Positions 23,100-37,378 of a stretch of DNA of 64,000 nucleotides are shown piece after piece. This stretch comes from Hevea brasiliensis. Taxonomy: Eukaryota > Streptophyta > Magnoliopsida > Malpighiales > Euphorbiaceae. The DNA lies in NCBI RefSeq assembly GCF_030052815.1, contig NC_079505.1, positions 79,182,351 through 79,246,350 of the forward strand, written 5' to 3'. The notes beneath the pieces are model-generated. The model ran no database searches. It was given only the letters and a program-made list of their open reading frames with translations, and was not told the DNA's origin. Position 1 is the stretch's first letter; every line of letters begins with the position of its first letter. Both the position numbers and the translations under genes were made by a program.

Positions 23100-25732
23100 C
23101 TAGTTGAAGAAATAGGGAGACTCCAGGACACCTCTCAGATCAAAGTCTCCACGCTCTGGTAAGTCAGGAAATTTCAACTTTGGGAATGACTTTTGGAAGC
23201 CCTCCAACAACTACAAGCACAAAATCAATACAAAAAAAATTAGTAGTTTATATCATAATCCACCATTTAAAAATACTAAATTTCCAGAAGGCAGGCACTT
23301 CATATTTCCAGTAGCTGTCATAATATGTTAAAAAATTAAAAAAAAAAAAAGTAAGATGCTTTTAACGCAGCCTTGCAGGTATTGAAAAGAATTTCTAGGG
23401 CCTAATTATAATATGAATTGATAATCATTTATGTTTTCCTTTTAAGACCAAGAAAATTTACAAAGGTGAATATTTTTTCTTGCCTCCAATCTCATGCTTT
23501 TCTCAAGGGATGCAATTCTCAAGCTTCTTTGTTATAATGGGAGAAGTTACTCCCTTTAAGCACATAGAAGATCTAAGAACAGGTTCAAGGTAATGCATGA
23601 TTACATGCTTCGCTTCATGTTAGCATACAATAAAATTCTTAATTAATTCTTTTATGATAAACAAAGAATTTATTAAAGAAAAGATGAGAAAAATACTATG
23701 AGAAAGACAAATAAAGCCAGTATACTTTAAATAGCAAAAAAACAAAAGGTGAAGTCAAATTAATATCCACTAAGATATCCAATAAAGATTCCCAGAAAGT
23801 AGAACACCATAGAGAAGCCAAGCAGATGTTAATCCCTTAACAAACTGCAGATGCAGGTATCAGTCCTTTAAAAAACATAGCACCGCTCTTCACCAATACA
23901 GAAAAAACAGCAAACAAGCAAATTAATACAACCAGCTAAAATAATTGCTTTCTGCCAACGAAAATGATGTCCGTTAGAACAGAGTAAGCTCAAGGATTGT
24001 GCTCGAAATCTAAACAGAAGTTTATAGAACAAACTAGCTGACTTAATAATATGACCATCTACTAACTTATGGTTCCTGGTCATTTTTAAAGAGAGTAAAT
24101 AGATGCATAGAGAGAAAAAGAAAAAAATTGCACAAGGTTGTAGAATGGACTGGTAAGCACAAGCTTCAATCCATTTTCCCATAAAAATGGAAGATGTGAA
24201 AGAAATCTTGAGAAGCACTCCATCTATACAAGTTATAAGATATTCTATGGACAGAGATACTTTACATTCTCTAATATTGGTGCCTCGTAGAGTTCAACAA
24301 ACTTTTCTCGAAGTATCCGGTTCATTTCATCAACATCACAAGCATGTGTCCAGTATGAATCATGGACCCCTGTAGTTAGATATTCAGATAAAACAACAAG
24401 ATTTCTAGACATGCAAATATTGCGGAGGGCCAGAGAGAGATAAAAGGAAAACCATTAGCCAAGCACAAACCTGCAAAGTTTAAACCTGACTGTTTGCAGG
24501 CAACAGCAGTCATCATCATGTGAGAACCATCAAGGGAGTGAACAAAGTTAGGGGGAAAAGCTGTTCTTTGCCGCTTAACCATCACCTATTACAATCACAA
24601 AAACAATATAATCAGAACTAAGAAAAAGTACCTTGAAGCTGTTCTGTTGCTTATACTTGCATTTTCATTTCTTAGTTTTCTGTTCAAGTTTTATTCAACA
24701 GAATGCATACCAACAAAAGGGGAAAGAAAGATGCTAAAATTATTAACCTAGGCAAATCATATATGCTACACTTATCACAATATTGAGATAATAATTTTAA
24801 AAATATAAAAAGTGAAAACTGAAAGGTCTATGACAATACCTTGTCTGTTTCTCTTTGCAATGCCAACATCTGCAGGGAAGTTTTAATCTGCAAACAATTC
24901 AACAAAACATCTTAAAGAAACACTTAAAAAGTATTGGTTTTTTATCAGATTGTATGATTTAGTGTGAGTGTATATATATAAGCCAATTTCTCATTTCTAT
25001 AAATTTCTTATTACTCACAAGATGCCTTCCCAACTGTCTATACGGTTGTACAACAGGAAGTCCAAGAGGAGTGGTCCATCGAACAGGTTGATTGTTTGAA
25101 GCTATTACCTGTTTATGTTCCAAATAGTTGTCAACCACTGCAGAATTGTTTTTTTTTTTTTTTTTTTTTGAAAAAAAAAAGCATTGGAGCAAAGAATAAA
25201 GGTATTAATTTATCCCAATATTCAATTTTTCAGAATTGAGGTTGAAGTGCTGAAGATATATCTGAAATATGATGAGGCAAGCAACATAGGAATGTAATAA
25301 GCTCTCTTTTTTTCTCCATTTTCTATTTAATAATTCATAAGAACAGAAAGTAGGATTTCTCCTTTACAATTGGAGCCGAAGCCCACAAGCAGTAATTCAA
25401 CAAATATGTGATGTCACAAAATTCATATGTGATGTCACAAAATTCCCTTCTATACATTTATACGTTTATAAAGGCACCAACTAAGACATTATAATGATCA
25501 CAAAATGGAATCATAATAATACTGGATACCAGACAACTACCAAATAAGAAGTAGACTACAAATGATGAGTTGAACAGAGTCACTAAATTGAATACGCTTA
25601 CTCTCATGAACTACATTATGGATAATATACAGCTCTTACACAACCACCAGCTATGAAACGTTAAACAGCTTATATGACGATCAAACTTACGAGGTAACCT
25701 TATGATGACTGCAACAATTAAGAAGTAAGAAA

Positions 25733-25782
<50 letters not shown>

Positions 25783-26168
25783 AGAAAGGAAAGGAAAAAT
25801 TCTTGTTCACATCCTTGAATAGAATCATCACATTAGAATATTAATAAAAAAAGCATAGAATCACACATCTAATTAGCATTTTGCTGGAGCAATCCCTGCC
25901 ATGAGACTTATCAAATGATAGGAACGAAAGAACTTATGGAGAGAGAGAGAGAGAGAGAGAACCAAAAAATCCCAAAGATAATATAATTTAATCTAAGCAT
26001 TCACAGATGACATCATAAGAAAGGAAAAATTCTTGTTCACATCCTGTAATAGAATTATCACATTAGAATATTAATCAAAAAAGCATAGAATCACATATGT
26101 AATTAGCATTTTACTGGAGCAATCCCTGCCATGAGACTTATCAAATGATAGGAACGAAAGAACTTATG

Positions 26169-26199
<31 letters not shown>

Positions 26200-29100
26200 C
26201 CGAAAAATCCCAAAAATAATATAATTTAATCTTAGTATTCACAGATGACATCATAAGAAAGGAAAAATTCTGGTTCACATCCTTGAATAGAATCATCACA
26301 TTAGAATATTAATAAAAAAAGAATAGAATCACACATGTAATTAGCATTTTACTGGAGCAATCCTTGCCATGAGACTTATCAAATGATAGGAACGAAAGAA
26401 CTTATGTCCTTCTGTTTAGTGGTATAAGAAATTACGAGCTGCAATCATATTGGCTTGCGCCAGACAAGCGGATTCAATTATAATACATGAATCTATTTGG
26501 CTAAGTAAGCGTATTGCAATAGAAAATGGAACACACCTTTGCACATTCACCAAGCCAGGCCATGATACTTCTAGCACCTTCAAACATCTCTTCCAAAGCC
26601 ATCAAGGTGGTCTGCCAATGTAGTAAATAATTAATCCGATCTTTTTTTATGGGCACACTCAGACACACCCGAATTCAGCTTAGTTTGTTTACCTTTGCTG
26701 CATAGCAAGATGCAGCATACAAAGCTGAATCATCTACAATAGAACCACGTTCTTTTAGCCTCCTTTTGATTTGGTCACGGGCACCAATATATGTGACACC
26801 ATACACTGATGTCATAACTGTCTGCTTGACCAATTTCCTGTCCACCTAAGGTTTCCAAGTTGTGAAGGAAATTATTAGCAAGGTACTTTATAAATTCATT
26901 CACAAGCACAACAAACTGTTGACTCAATCATCAAAATAAAATAATTGTTCCTAATTTTAGTAATTCAAGTCGCATTTTCTTGAATATTCTTATGCACCAT
27001 TTGGCAGCGTTGTTGAGCATAAGAAAGGAAGAAACCTGATTGATTAAAAGCTTAGCATGCAAAGCATTTGGATTAGTTGCTGGATCTTTTTCGGCATCTT
27101 TCCTCATTATATCAAGAACCCTACACCAAGATAACAATTAACTTAGATGATTTAACAAAATAGCACCTTCAGACTATTATTATAAGGCTATTCAACACAA
27201 GTTGTTGGCACTTTCTCCAGAAGGATAAAAAAACTGCACAATAATGCAGAAGAGTGGATTTAGACTCCAATAAATTGCCATTTGTTTGCCCTCTATCCTT
27301 TCGATAAAAAAAGATGTGTTGAACATGCAAAAAAAAAAAAAAAAAATGGCACCTGTTATTGCAAAATGCACATGATGTTAATCATCATCTTGTTCATCGA
27401 CACATCACAATTTCCCTACCTACAAATCTTTGCATTCCCTAATTGCAACAGGGGCAAACACACAAATGCGCGTGCATGCACACATAAGCACACAATGGCA
27501 CCCACCTGGCAGCAATTCCTGAATACACATCTGCAGGTTTCTCTCCCCCAACAAGATTAACTGCAGCTGCTCCCAACTGATAAAAATAAAATTTAGTTAA
27601 CAAATATTGAAAGTTACACAAACCTGGAAACTGAAGTAATATATCAAATTTTCAACAATGTGTTGAACCCACTGCAAAGTTTCCAACTCAAACAAAGGAA
27701 TAGTTAGTCATAAATAATCCTTCCAAAATCCTAAATTATGATTCCAGAATATAGGTTGCTAAAAAGAGGAGAGAGAAAATCTTAATGATAACACAATCTT
27801 AGTTAAATTTACTGCACCTTCAGTACTTCATAACAAATATTAATTTCTTACCTTGTCCCTTCCAAGGGCAGCATAGTGCTGCAAACCATTGCAGGAACCA
27901 TCCTTGAAAAAGAAACATGAAAAATATAAGTATAATTTGTTCAATGTAAGAACACAATCAAAGCATATGGCCAATGAAATATTTAGAAAACTATTGTCAC
28001 CATTTCCTGAAAAATTTCATCACAAATGATCATATGTGGGCAGAAACTTTATTTTGGCCCTAGGGCTTGAAATTATAACTATGAAGAGAAAAATATACCT
28101 GATGGACTGGCATATGTGAAATAGTAGTTTCTGGGGAGGAGCTTCTCAATGCTTCAGAGAGATTAACACATGTTGCCAAGCATTGAAAAGGATCCTCTGC
28201 AGCCAACCACCACCGCCTTCCTTCAAGAGGTCGGTCTGCAGAATCAAAAATATCATCCAGATGATTCTCAGTAAATGCTATCCTCCCCTCATTGGATAAT
28301 TTGTCTACACCACCAGCACATACATTAGCCAAATGTATTTTCAGCCAGCGTAAGCCAAACTTCCCAAGAGGTCGCCCCTCTGCAAACTCCAGAATGCCCC
28401 GACACAGATCAGAGCCAAGATGATTCAAATATGGATGCATGGGGTAAGCACGACCACGAAAATCAAGGTTGTGAGGGTAGTAGAAGCCTTCCTCATCCTT
28501 CATCTTCCGAGCAACCTGCTCCAGTTAATAAAATGTCATTATGCCATCCACAAAAGAAAGCAATATGAATAGAATATACTGAGCATATCCCATCAAAAAC
28601 AGAGGCTTCTTACAGAAAGTTTAAGTTCTATATCACACCGCTGTGAATGTCTCTCACTATTTTCTTTTTTTGCACTTCTCACTTTCCACTTCCATTTTCG
28701 AATTTCAGCATCATCTTCTGTATCTGGTTCCTCAGGCAGAGGGACCTGTTAAGAATTGAAACATTAAGGAAAAAAGATGGAGCATCAGTAAGACAATAAT
28801 AGACTAGAAAAATGTAGGAAAGTAGTAATAACAAGCACAAAATAACACAGAATTGAACGCTTATACAAGTGACAGTGGAGTTGCTTTCTTTAGTCTTTAC
28901 CAAAGAAGGAAATCAAACTGGCATAAAAGAAAAATAATTAGGCTTATATTAATGTAACTCACATCTTCACAGTCAATCAAACCAGCAAGAGCGCCCCCAT
29001 TAGCCCATATTCTGTCAACTACTGTAAGCACCTTCTTATTTATTCTCCATTTGGCATTTCCTAGTGTATCCAGGGCCTGCTTCATAAAAAGGTCACGTAA

Positions 29101-32100
29101 TTATTGCAATAAAACAACAGATGGAGAAAGGCATACTGTAGAAAACAGAGAATTTGAAAAATTTTCTTTTATATTTCTTCATACTAAAATGATTTACAAA
29201 CATTCTAATTTATATACAAAGGATAGGACTAACTAGGAAACTAATAATAGCTAATAAAACAATGATTCCTAATTATATTATAATTTACAGCTAATTTACA
29301 CTGATTAAGAGATTTACACTAATTGAGGGATTCTAACACTCCCCCTCAAGTTGATTCATGTATGTTGCACATGCCCAACTTGCAAACTAGGGTATGAAAC
29401 CCCTTACAACTTAAACCCTTAGTGAACACATCAGCTAACTGGTCTTTTGACCCTACGTAAGAAATACTTAAGGAAACATTGACAACTTTTTTTTTTTTAT
29501 GAAGTGTCTGTCAATCTCTATATGCTTGGTCCGATCATGTTGAACTGGATTGTGAACTATACTGCTGGCAACTTTGTTATCACAGAACAGGGACAAACCA
29601 CTAGTTTCCAGCAATTTTAATTCCTCCATCAACTTTTGTAACCACAATAGTTCACAAATACCTTGAGCCATTGCTCTAAACTCAACCTCTGCACTGAATC
29701 TAGCTGTCACATTTTGTTTCTTGCTTCTCCAAGTGACTAGATTACCACCAACAAAAGTACAGTAACCAGATGTCGATCTCCTATCATCAAGAGATTCACC
29801 CCAATCTACACCTGTAAAGGCCTTAATCTGAAGATGGCCATGCTTTGAGAAAAGAAGTCATTTCCCAGGTGCAGATTTTAAGCATCGTAAGATGCGGAAA
29901 ATAGCCTCCAAATGAGATTCACGAGAATCATGCATATATTGACTCACTAAACCTACTGCATATGCTATATCTGGTATGATATGCGAAAGGTAAATCAATC
30001 TGCCAACCAACCTCTGATATCTCCCAATATCCACGGATTCCCCAACTCCAACTTGCAATTTGTGATTTGCCTCAATGGGAGACTCTGCTAGTTTACAACC
30101 TAGCATTCCTATTTCCTCCAACAAATCTAGTATGTACTTCCTTTGAGAAATAAAGATTCCTTTATCTGATCTGGCAACCTTTATTCCAAGAAAGTACTTT
30201 AGCCTTCACAAATCTTTGATTTCAAACTCCTGTGCTAGTTGTTCCTTTAGATGAATCATTTCTCCCCTATCATTACCAATTACCACGATATCATCCACAT
30301 AGACAATAAGCAAAGTGATCTTACCCCTATAGTGTTTTATAAACAAGGTGTGATCAGCATTGCTTTGGCAATATCCAAAAGAAACCATAGCCTTACTAAA
30401 CCTATCAAACCATGCGCTAGGTGACTGTTTTAAACCATACAGTGCTTTCTTCAATCTGCAAACCTTTCCTTTGGTCTTCCCATTCTCAAACCCTGGAGGG
30501 ATTTCCATATATACTTCTTCTTCCAAATCACCATGTAGAAAGGCATTTTTTTACATCAAACTGCTGCAAATCTCACTCAAGATTTACTGCACATGATAGT
30601 AAAATTCTGATGGTATTCATTTTAGCAACAAGAGCAAACGTTTCCTAGTAATTTACCCCATACGTCTGCGTGAAGCCTTTTGCTACTAGCCTAACCTTAT
30701 ACCTTTCAATTGAACCATCTGCTCTATGTTTCACAGTGAACACCCACTTGCATCCAACTGGTTTTTTTCCCAGTGGAAGAGTAACAAGTTCCCATGTCTC
30801 ATTATTTGCTAGAGCTTTTATCTCCTCCACCATGGCTGCCTTCCATTTTGGATCAAGATATGCTTTCTTCCAATCCTGTGGAATAGAAACAGAGGAAACA
30901 AACAATAGAAAGGCTCTATAGCATGGAGACAAAGAATCATAGGAAATGAAGTTAGAGATGGGATGTTTAGTACAGGTTCTAACACCTTTTCTGAGAACAA
31001 TAGGAATATCAAGATCATTATTAGAAGAAGGAAGAGTAGACTGAGAATTAAAATTACACTCTTCAGGAACTAAAGGAGACTCATCACATACCTCAGGATG
31101 TTCAGGAATTGAATCCAGAGATTCCGGTTGATCAACAGTCTACTGCTCGATGGCTATATCTGTCTTGTTCCGCCGAGTATAGATTCTCAAATCTGGTTTA
31201 TTCAGTCTCCCTCGAGATTTAGGTGACTCCCCCTAAGTATCATTATTAGGTATAGGCTTTAGACCCAGATTTTCCCTTTGAAGTTGAAAGTTTGAGAGAG
31301 CACAAAGAAGAAGGGAAAGGGAAAGACACCTCTTCTTCCTTCCTATGCTCCCCCTAAAAAGGTGGATGGAAATAAGATTCAGATTCCCTAAAGATAACAT
31401 CCATGCTCACAAAAATATTTCCGTGTAAGAGGGTGGTAATACTTATACCCCTTCTCAGTACTAGAATAAACAACAAAGACAAACTTGAGGGCTCGAGGTT
31501 CTAACTTCCTCCTATTAGGCTGATGAACAAAGCTAACATAACTAAAGTCCTTTGGAGGAACAGTATATGAATTTTTACCTTGTAAAACCTCTAAAGGACT
31601 CTTAAACTCCAAAGTCCGGAGTGGCATCCTGTTTATAAGATATGCAACAGAAAGAATTGCATCCCCCCAATAAGGTTTAGGAATATTCATTGTAAACATA
31701 AGAGACCTAGCAACCTCAATTAAATGTCTATTTTTTCTCTCAGACACTCCATTTTGAGCACTAGTGGTAACACAACTAGTCTAATGCAAAATTCCGTGTG
31801 ACTTCAATATTTCTGAAAAACTCCATTCATATACTTTGTGCCATTATCAGTTCTTAGTATTTTAACATGAGCATCAAATTGGGTGCTAATCATTTTGTGA
31901 AACTGTTGAAAACATAAAAATACTTCATTTTTTCCTTTCATCAGATATACCCAAGTTAACCTACTGCAACAATCAATAAAGGTCACAAACCATCTATAAC
32001 CTGATAAAGACACAGTTTGAGTAGGCCCTCACACATCAGAATAGATAGTCATAAAACGAACTGAAACCTTATTATTTATTGCAGGATAAGATTGTTTAGT

Positions 32101-35100
32101 ATATTTGGCAAACTCACAAGCATCACATACTAACAATTCAGTTTTGCATTGCTTAAATAAAAGATGATAGAGTTTTTCTAAAACAGTAAATGAAGGATGT
32201 CCAAATCTCCTATGCCACTGAATAATTTCTTCCTCAGCACCCATAGACTGTTCCGACATGACCTGATCAACACAATCATTCAATAGATATAGCTCATCTT
32301 GCAGTCTACCACTGTCAATTGTTCTCTCTATTATCAACTCGTGAAACACATAGTGAGTGGGAAAAAAATTCAATTTTGCAGTTGAGAGCTTTTGTGATAG
32401 AACTGACAGATAAAAGGTTAATAGGAAAGCTAGGCACATGTAAGACAGAACTAAGACTTACATTAAGAGTGCATTTAACAGAACCTGTTCCAGAAACATT
32501 AGATAAGGATCCATCCGCAATGCGGACTTTTTCTTTGCCTGAACATGGAGAATAGGATATGAATTTATTCAAAGAGCCTGTCATATGTTTGTTTGCTCCA
32601 AAATCTATAACCCAAAATGAATTATTATGATTGGCAAGAAAAGCATTACCTGAGTTAACGAAGTTAGAAGAGGCAGCTGTAGTGGATTCTGATTCAAGCT
32701 ATAATAGGAATCGTCTCAGAGTCTGTACCTCTTCATTGGAAAACATCCAAGTGATAGCAGTATCTTCAGAAACACTCACAGCCTCAGATACATTTGCTTG
32801 TGATCTAACAAAGCCCATCCTTTTTCCCCCACGCCCTTTAGTTGGGCGGCCATGCAGCTTCCAACATTGTTCTTTGGTGTGCCGAGATTTCCCACAGTAG
32901 TCATAATGCAAGTGATCCTTATCTGATGGACCACATAACTATTCTCGTAAGGAGTTAGCAGCCAACCAAGCCTTATCAACAGGTGTAGAATTGATCATGA
33001 CACTCTTTCTACTCTCCTTCTGCTGAACATAAGAGTATGTCTGCCTTAAGGTGGGCAAAGGATCCTTACCAAGCACTTGGACCCGAATCTGATCATACTC
33101 CACATTTAGCCCAGCAAGAAAATCATATATGCGCTCCTTCTCAACCAATTTCTAGAACTTAACTGCTGATGAAGCCTGAAAGTCCTGATAGAAATCCAAC
33201 TCTTGTCATAGACCACTCAGTTCCTCATAATACTGAGCAATAGTCAACTCACCTTGTTTCGTTCCATGAATCTTGTTCCTAAGCTCATAAACTTGTGCAT
33301 CATTCCCAACTTGAGAATAAGTCTAAGAAACAACACTCTAAATGGTAGCGGCACTGTCCAATAGTAAATACCCACGAGCTATATGAGGTTGCATAGAATT
33401 GATGAGCTATAACATAACAAGAGAGTTCTCCGACTCTCACTAACTGTAGGTAGAACTAGTACTTTCTGGCTTTTTTCTATCTCCATTAATATACCCCTGC
33501 AATCCTCTAGCCTGAATGAACAGTAGACAAGATCTAGATCATGCCAAATAATTAATTCCATCCAACTTTACAGAACTAATTTGTAAAAAGGGATTATCAC
33601 CAACAAATCCAGCCTTTGTTTCAGAGGTTTTCTTTTCATCAGTCATTTTTCAATTAAAGAAATAGGTACCGAGACAGAAAGCAAGAAACTGGGCAACGGA
33701 AAGTAACAAAAAAAAAAATTAAATGTGCAAACCAGGCGTGAAAACACGTTGGTCAGAGGCACGTTGGACAGGGAAGGTCGTCGGCAAGAGGCGCTGCCGG
33801 AGAAATCACAGAAAAAAAGGGTGCACACGCCGGCGCGTGAAGAATGACACGAGACTTCTGGAGGCGCGTGAGCTCACACACTTCACCGGACGGCAGCGGG
33901 ACTCCGGGCGTAGGCTGATCGGCTGGTGTCTTTCCTTCTCAAGTGGGTAGTGACAGTCACGCCCCTTCCTAGAACGTCGTCGAAGCTTGACCCAAAAAAA
34001 AAATTACCCAGAACTCTACTGTTCACGCCAATAAACTCTGATACCATGTAGAAAACAAAGAATTTGGAAAATTTTCTTTTATATTTCTTCATATTAAAAT
34101 GATTTACAAGCATTCTAATTTATATACAAAGGCTAAGACTAACTAGGAAACTAATAATAGTCAATAAATACAATGATTCCTAATTATATTCTAATTTACA
34201 GCTAATTTACACTGATTAAGGGATTTACACTAATTGAGGGATTCTAACACTTACGATCAAGTATAAAGCTAATCACAAGTCACCACCATTCTGTTAGACG
34301 ATTTTTCAATTGTCATTAAAATTTTTGACAACACACAGTGTGGAGAAGCAAAAAAAATATTGATGTCAAACCTCAAAAACAGGCTCTAATTGTTTCCTTG
34401 GAGTCCTTTTAATTGCTTCACGTTGTTGTCTTGCTCCATGGGTTCGCATAAAATAGGATGGCAAAAATAAGTATGCGCCCTGGTCATACCTAAGGAATTG
34501 GCAAAAATTTACAAATTGGAAGAAGAAGAATCAGTATATCACTAGAGATTAAAAATTGCTAGCCGTCTCAAATAAGATTTGGGCAAACATGGTTACTGTA
34601 AAGCAGCAACTATAACTAAAACATACAATTATTACCAAGAAAAATTGGTTGGAAACTGACCAATATCACTAGTTAAGACTAAGTTGTTCAATTAAAACTA
34701 TTCTTAATCATAAACTTCATAGAAAGATACAAACATATAAAATCTTAAAAGATCAAAGCTTAAATCCATTACCCTGTCCAGTTTAAAGGAGGCACCAACA
34801 TTGGCATGTAAGGAATGACCATATGCCTAGCCTACATGAACAACAGCAATTATTGTCATCCTAGTACCACAAGGATATATACAACCTTAAAGTGTCTAGA
34901 ACAAATGAACAATAGAGATAACAAGCCTGCAATAATATGAACTATATCAAGGACAATGTGTTCTACTTACAGATTTCTCAAGGCCTTTACGAACAAGTGG
35001 ATCGCACTCAATAAAACCATATCTCCTGCTGGTTTTCCTAATCCAAAATCACAAAAATTTATTATAATTGCATATATGAGAGAGAGTCATCAAATTAAAA

Positions 35101-37378
35101 AGAGAATGAATCTTCTTACTGTGCATCTTTCATGATATTTTTAAGCGTATGCATAAATGCAGGGCGAATATCAGGTAGACCATCTCCCAATTGATCGATT
35201 GGAGGTTGTATATAGGCTGTTTCAATTAACAATTGAATCAAGCGGCAGCCAACCTGGAATGTATAAGAATCAGAATAAAAGTAAAAAAAAAAAAAAAAAA
35301 GTGCAAATTCCACACATGATAAATGATACAACTAAAAATATCACAAACCTTAACATGTGCTTCTTGACCCCAGGGCTTTGAGTCATCATGCTCCTTCACT
35401 AATCCCCTCACTTGGTGAACCTTTTGCTTTTTCATCAGTTCAGTGACTTTTCTCCTCAGTTTCTCCTGTTCTTTAGCAAGTTTCTCTTCTTCAGCAGTCA
35501 CAGGATCTGATTCACCTTTAGGTTCCTTTTCTTCTGTTCTCTTCTTCTTTTTCTTTGTCTTCTCTAAGAACCTGTGTATCCTTGCCTGATCCTCAAAGCA
35601 GATGATTGTGTTAAGGTCTCCATATAAAATTAACAGGAACGCACAGCTTCTTCTTAGTACTATCGTAAAGAGTACATTCTAACATAAAACAATCAGGCAC
35701 TTGATTGCTAGGTATATAACAAAAGATAAAGCGCAGGAAATTACCCATTATGGCACCATTAGTTAAGAAGTCAAATTACTAAAAAGAATCAAAACAATAT
35801 TGTAAATTTGCAATTTTACTGTTCAAACCTTATTAAAATTCACTAATATTTTATCTTATCAATACATCACAATGTCTGCATAATAAGACAAGGCATTAAT
35901 CACTAATGTAATTGGCATTGCCTTTGTAATCATCCATTATAATTCATAATTAAAAAAGATGCCCAATAATCCATTTGTTTCATGGAAATGGAAAACATTT
36001 TCTGAGAAAGAAAATGACTTATTGTATTGTATAATTGCAATAATGAAAACTAGTTGCAAATTAATTTTTGAAGTTAGGAATACATTGAACTTCATATTAT
36101 TTTTTATTTAAGAGTTGAATATGTAAGAAAATTTTACAAAATAAGAAAATTTTACAAAATAAATAATTAATAAGTTGAGATTGTCCTTAGTGACCGGCAG
36201 CAGTGGCTGATGGACGGTGCTGCTAGAGAGGATAAATGGTGGTAGCCAGACTAATAGCTATGTGCTTTTATTGTTCCTTTATAAATTTCTTCCTCTTTTA
36301 TTATGAGTTCGTAAAAGTTCATAAAAAATTCCTATTTCGAAAACGAGAATTCATTATCCTTCCCTTGGACCAAGAAAACATTTTCAATTAACAATTTTCG
36401 TATGTACTCCAATTATCGGAAAAAGAAAAAGCAATTTCTGCGAAAATATTTACCACATAAAAACTGAAACGTAGTGTGATCACAAATGCATCACAAATTT
36501 GTTTCTATATAATTAAAGAAAACCACTGCAAATATAAAGATCGAAATAATGAATGATAGGACTAAAATGCTTAGCTCACTCACCTCATGCTCAATTGCTT
36601 CACCTACTGCACAGGCAGCTTGAACCACCCTAACGCTCCCATTCCCTCCATTACAAGTCATCAACAATCCCATCATCTTATGCATAGTAATAACCGCCAT
36701 AATATCCGCAGGCAATGCGTCAAAATACGGTCCGTGAGAAAACTTACCGCTCTTCTGCTTACACAACTCCTGATCTGCCGCAATTGCATCCTTCAAAGGT
36801 TCAAACCAACCGAGAAACAAAGACTTTACATAGGGCAAATTGGGTGCCAGCTTCTGCTCACACATGTCCATTAACAATTCCTGATACTCTTTAGCTGCCT
36901 CCTCCCAGGCCTCTGTCTCCATCTTTATTTGCCTCTTTTTAAGCATATTGTACTTTCCTATACCCATACCTGCTATTGTCTTCTTTTGCTGGGGCCTAAA
37001 TTGTATCTCCATTTTCTGGTTGTGTATGCTGATCTCCTCCATATGTTCTTGGAGTTCATCAGACGCAGAAAAGTCCGACTCGTCTGTTGAAACAATTGCC
37101 TGTGCAGCTGCAGTTGCATAGCCCTTGGAGAAAGCAGAAATACCAAAAGGATTCGTTAAATTAGTGAAACTGGGTTTTCTCAATTCATCATTTTGTGATG
37201 ATAATATACCGACTCGGCGAAAACCCAGAAACGAGTAAGGAGAAGTTAGGCATGTTTGAGCCTCTGGAGGCCTAATTTTCTCGAGAAAATTTGAATCTTG
37301 ATAAAATTTTGTATCATTTGAGGAAATTTTGAGCTTCTTGGGACAAGAAGAAGCTCGTTTGGCAAAGCTTCTCCACAT
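23100..37378 (-). CDS. RPOT1: Phage-type organellar DNA-directed RNA polymerase (RPOTm-like)
   Basis: Nineteen exons, transcribed right to left: 37378-36584, 35585-35349, 35253-35120, 35037-34971, 34831-34773, 34489-34372, 29076-28963, 28745-28614, 28515-28099, 27902-27852, 27576-27506, 27120-27036, 26845-26693, 26611-26537, 25108-25019, 24887-24840, 24585-24471, 24369-24266 and 23210-23100. All have GT-AG borders and the phases close to 991 aa, close to other plant RPOTs. The basic, Ser-rich start ([20 protein letters not shown]) fits a mitochondrial targeting peptide. Conserved single-subunit polymerase motifs are intact: [36 protein letters not shown] (first catalytic Asp), [14 protein letters not shown] (Arg/Lys/Tyr of the fingers), [19 protein letters not shown] (second catalytic Asp) and the C-terminal FFN. 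It would transcribe the mitochondrial genome; dual targeting cannot be excluded from sequence. Intron 6 carries a copia element, yet the exons on both sides join in frame. Confidence 0.96.
25737..26406. repeat. GA microsatellites plus three ~235-bp tandem copies in RPOT intron 14
   Basis: (GA)n runs lie at 25737-25778, 25939-25960 and 26171-26198. A unit containing GGAAAAATTCTTGTTCACAT recurs at 25793, 26023 and 26261 (third copy with one change), spacing 230 and 238 bp. Each unit continues with TGCCATGAGACTTATCAAAT before the next GA run. The variable GA run explains the unequal lengths. Confidence 0.9.
29138..29338 (-). repeat. 3' LTR of the copia element
   Basis: 201 bp, about 95% identical by eye to the copy at 34047-34249. 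The polypurine tract lies immediately upstream on the minus strand. Confidence 0.92.
29339..29349 (-). other. Polypurine tract of the copia element
   Basis: On the minus strand TTGAGGGGGAG lies directly before the 3' LTR. Confidence 0.78.
29468..33646 (-). pseudogene. Copia gag-pol polyprotein remnant
   Basis: Gag starts [14 protein letters not shown] at 33646, with [11 protein letters not shown] nearby. A CCHC-type knuckle ([17 protein letters not shown]) lies near 32890. The protease active site reads DFGA where the family has DSGA (near 32600). The GAG-pre-integrase motif WHRRFGHPS is near 32210. Integrase carries LRTDNGTKY (about 31850) and [10 protein letters not shown] (about 31740). 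RT carries [14 protein letters not shown] (about 30740) and intact YVDD (about 30300). RNase H ends near 29470. Stops and frameshifts at several joints (for example near 31750, 30620 and 29850) make it non-functional. Confidence 0.9.
34036..34046 (-). other. Primer binding site of the copia element
   Basis: On the minus strand TGGTATCAGAG directly abuts the LTR end. It matches the initiator-Met tRNA 3' end. Confidence 0.88.
34047..34249 (-). repeat. 5' LTR of the copia element
   Basis: 203 bp. On the minus strand it runs from TGTTAGAATC to TTTTCTACA. A perfect primer binding site follows immediately. Confidence 0.92.

Larger units (their letters stand above)
29138..34249 (-). mobile_element. 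Ty1/copia LTR retrotransposon in RPOT intron 6
   Basis: 5,112 bp. LTRs of 201 bp (29138-29338) and 203 bp (34047-34249) are bounded by TG...CA. The target duplications are CATAC (29133-29137) and CTTAC (34250-34254), with one mismatch. The element reads on the minus strand, the same sense as the host gene. The order gag, protease, integrase, RT, RNase H is diagnostic of copia. About 11 substitutions separate the LTRs by eye (about 5%), so this insertion looks younger than the gypsy element at 6197. Its integrase and RT resemble the Ale/Retrofit group; this clade call is from memory of motifs. Confidence 0.94.

Noticed and set aside
27282..27560. 92-codon plus-strand open frame
   Set aside because: Overlaps an RPOT intron and exon 11 on the opposite strand; a shadow frame containing a poly-A run.
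23100..37378. Plastid (RPOTp) rather than mitochondrial polymerase
   Set aside because: The start MWRS and the N-terminal region ([29 protein letters not shown]) match the RPOTm pattern better; dual targeting remains possible.
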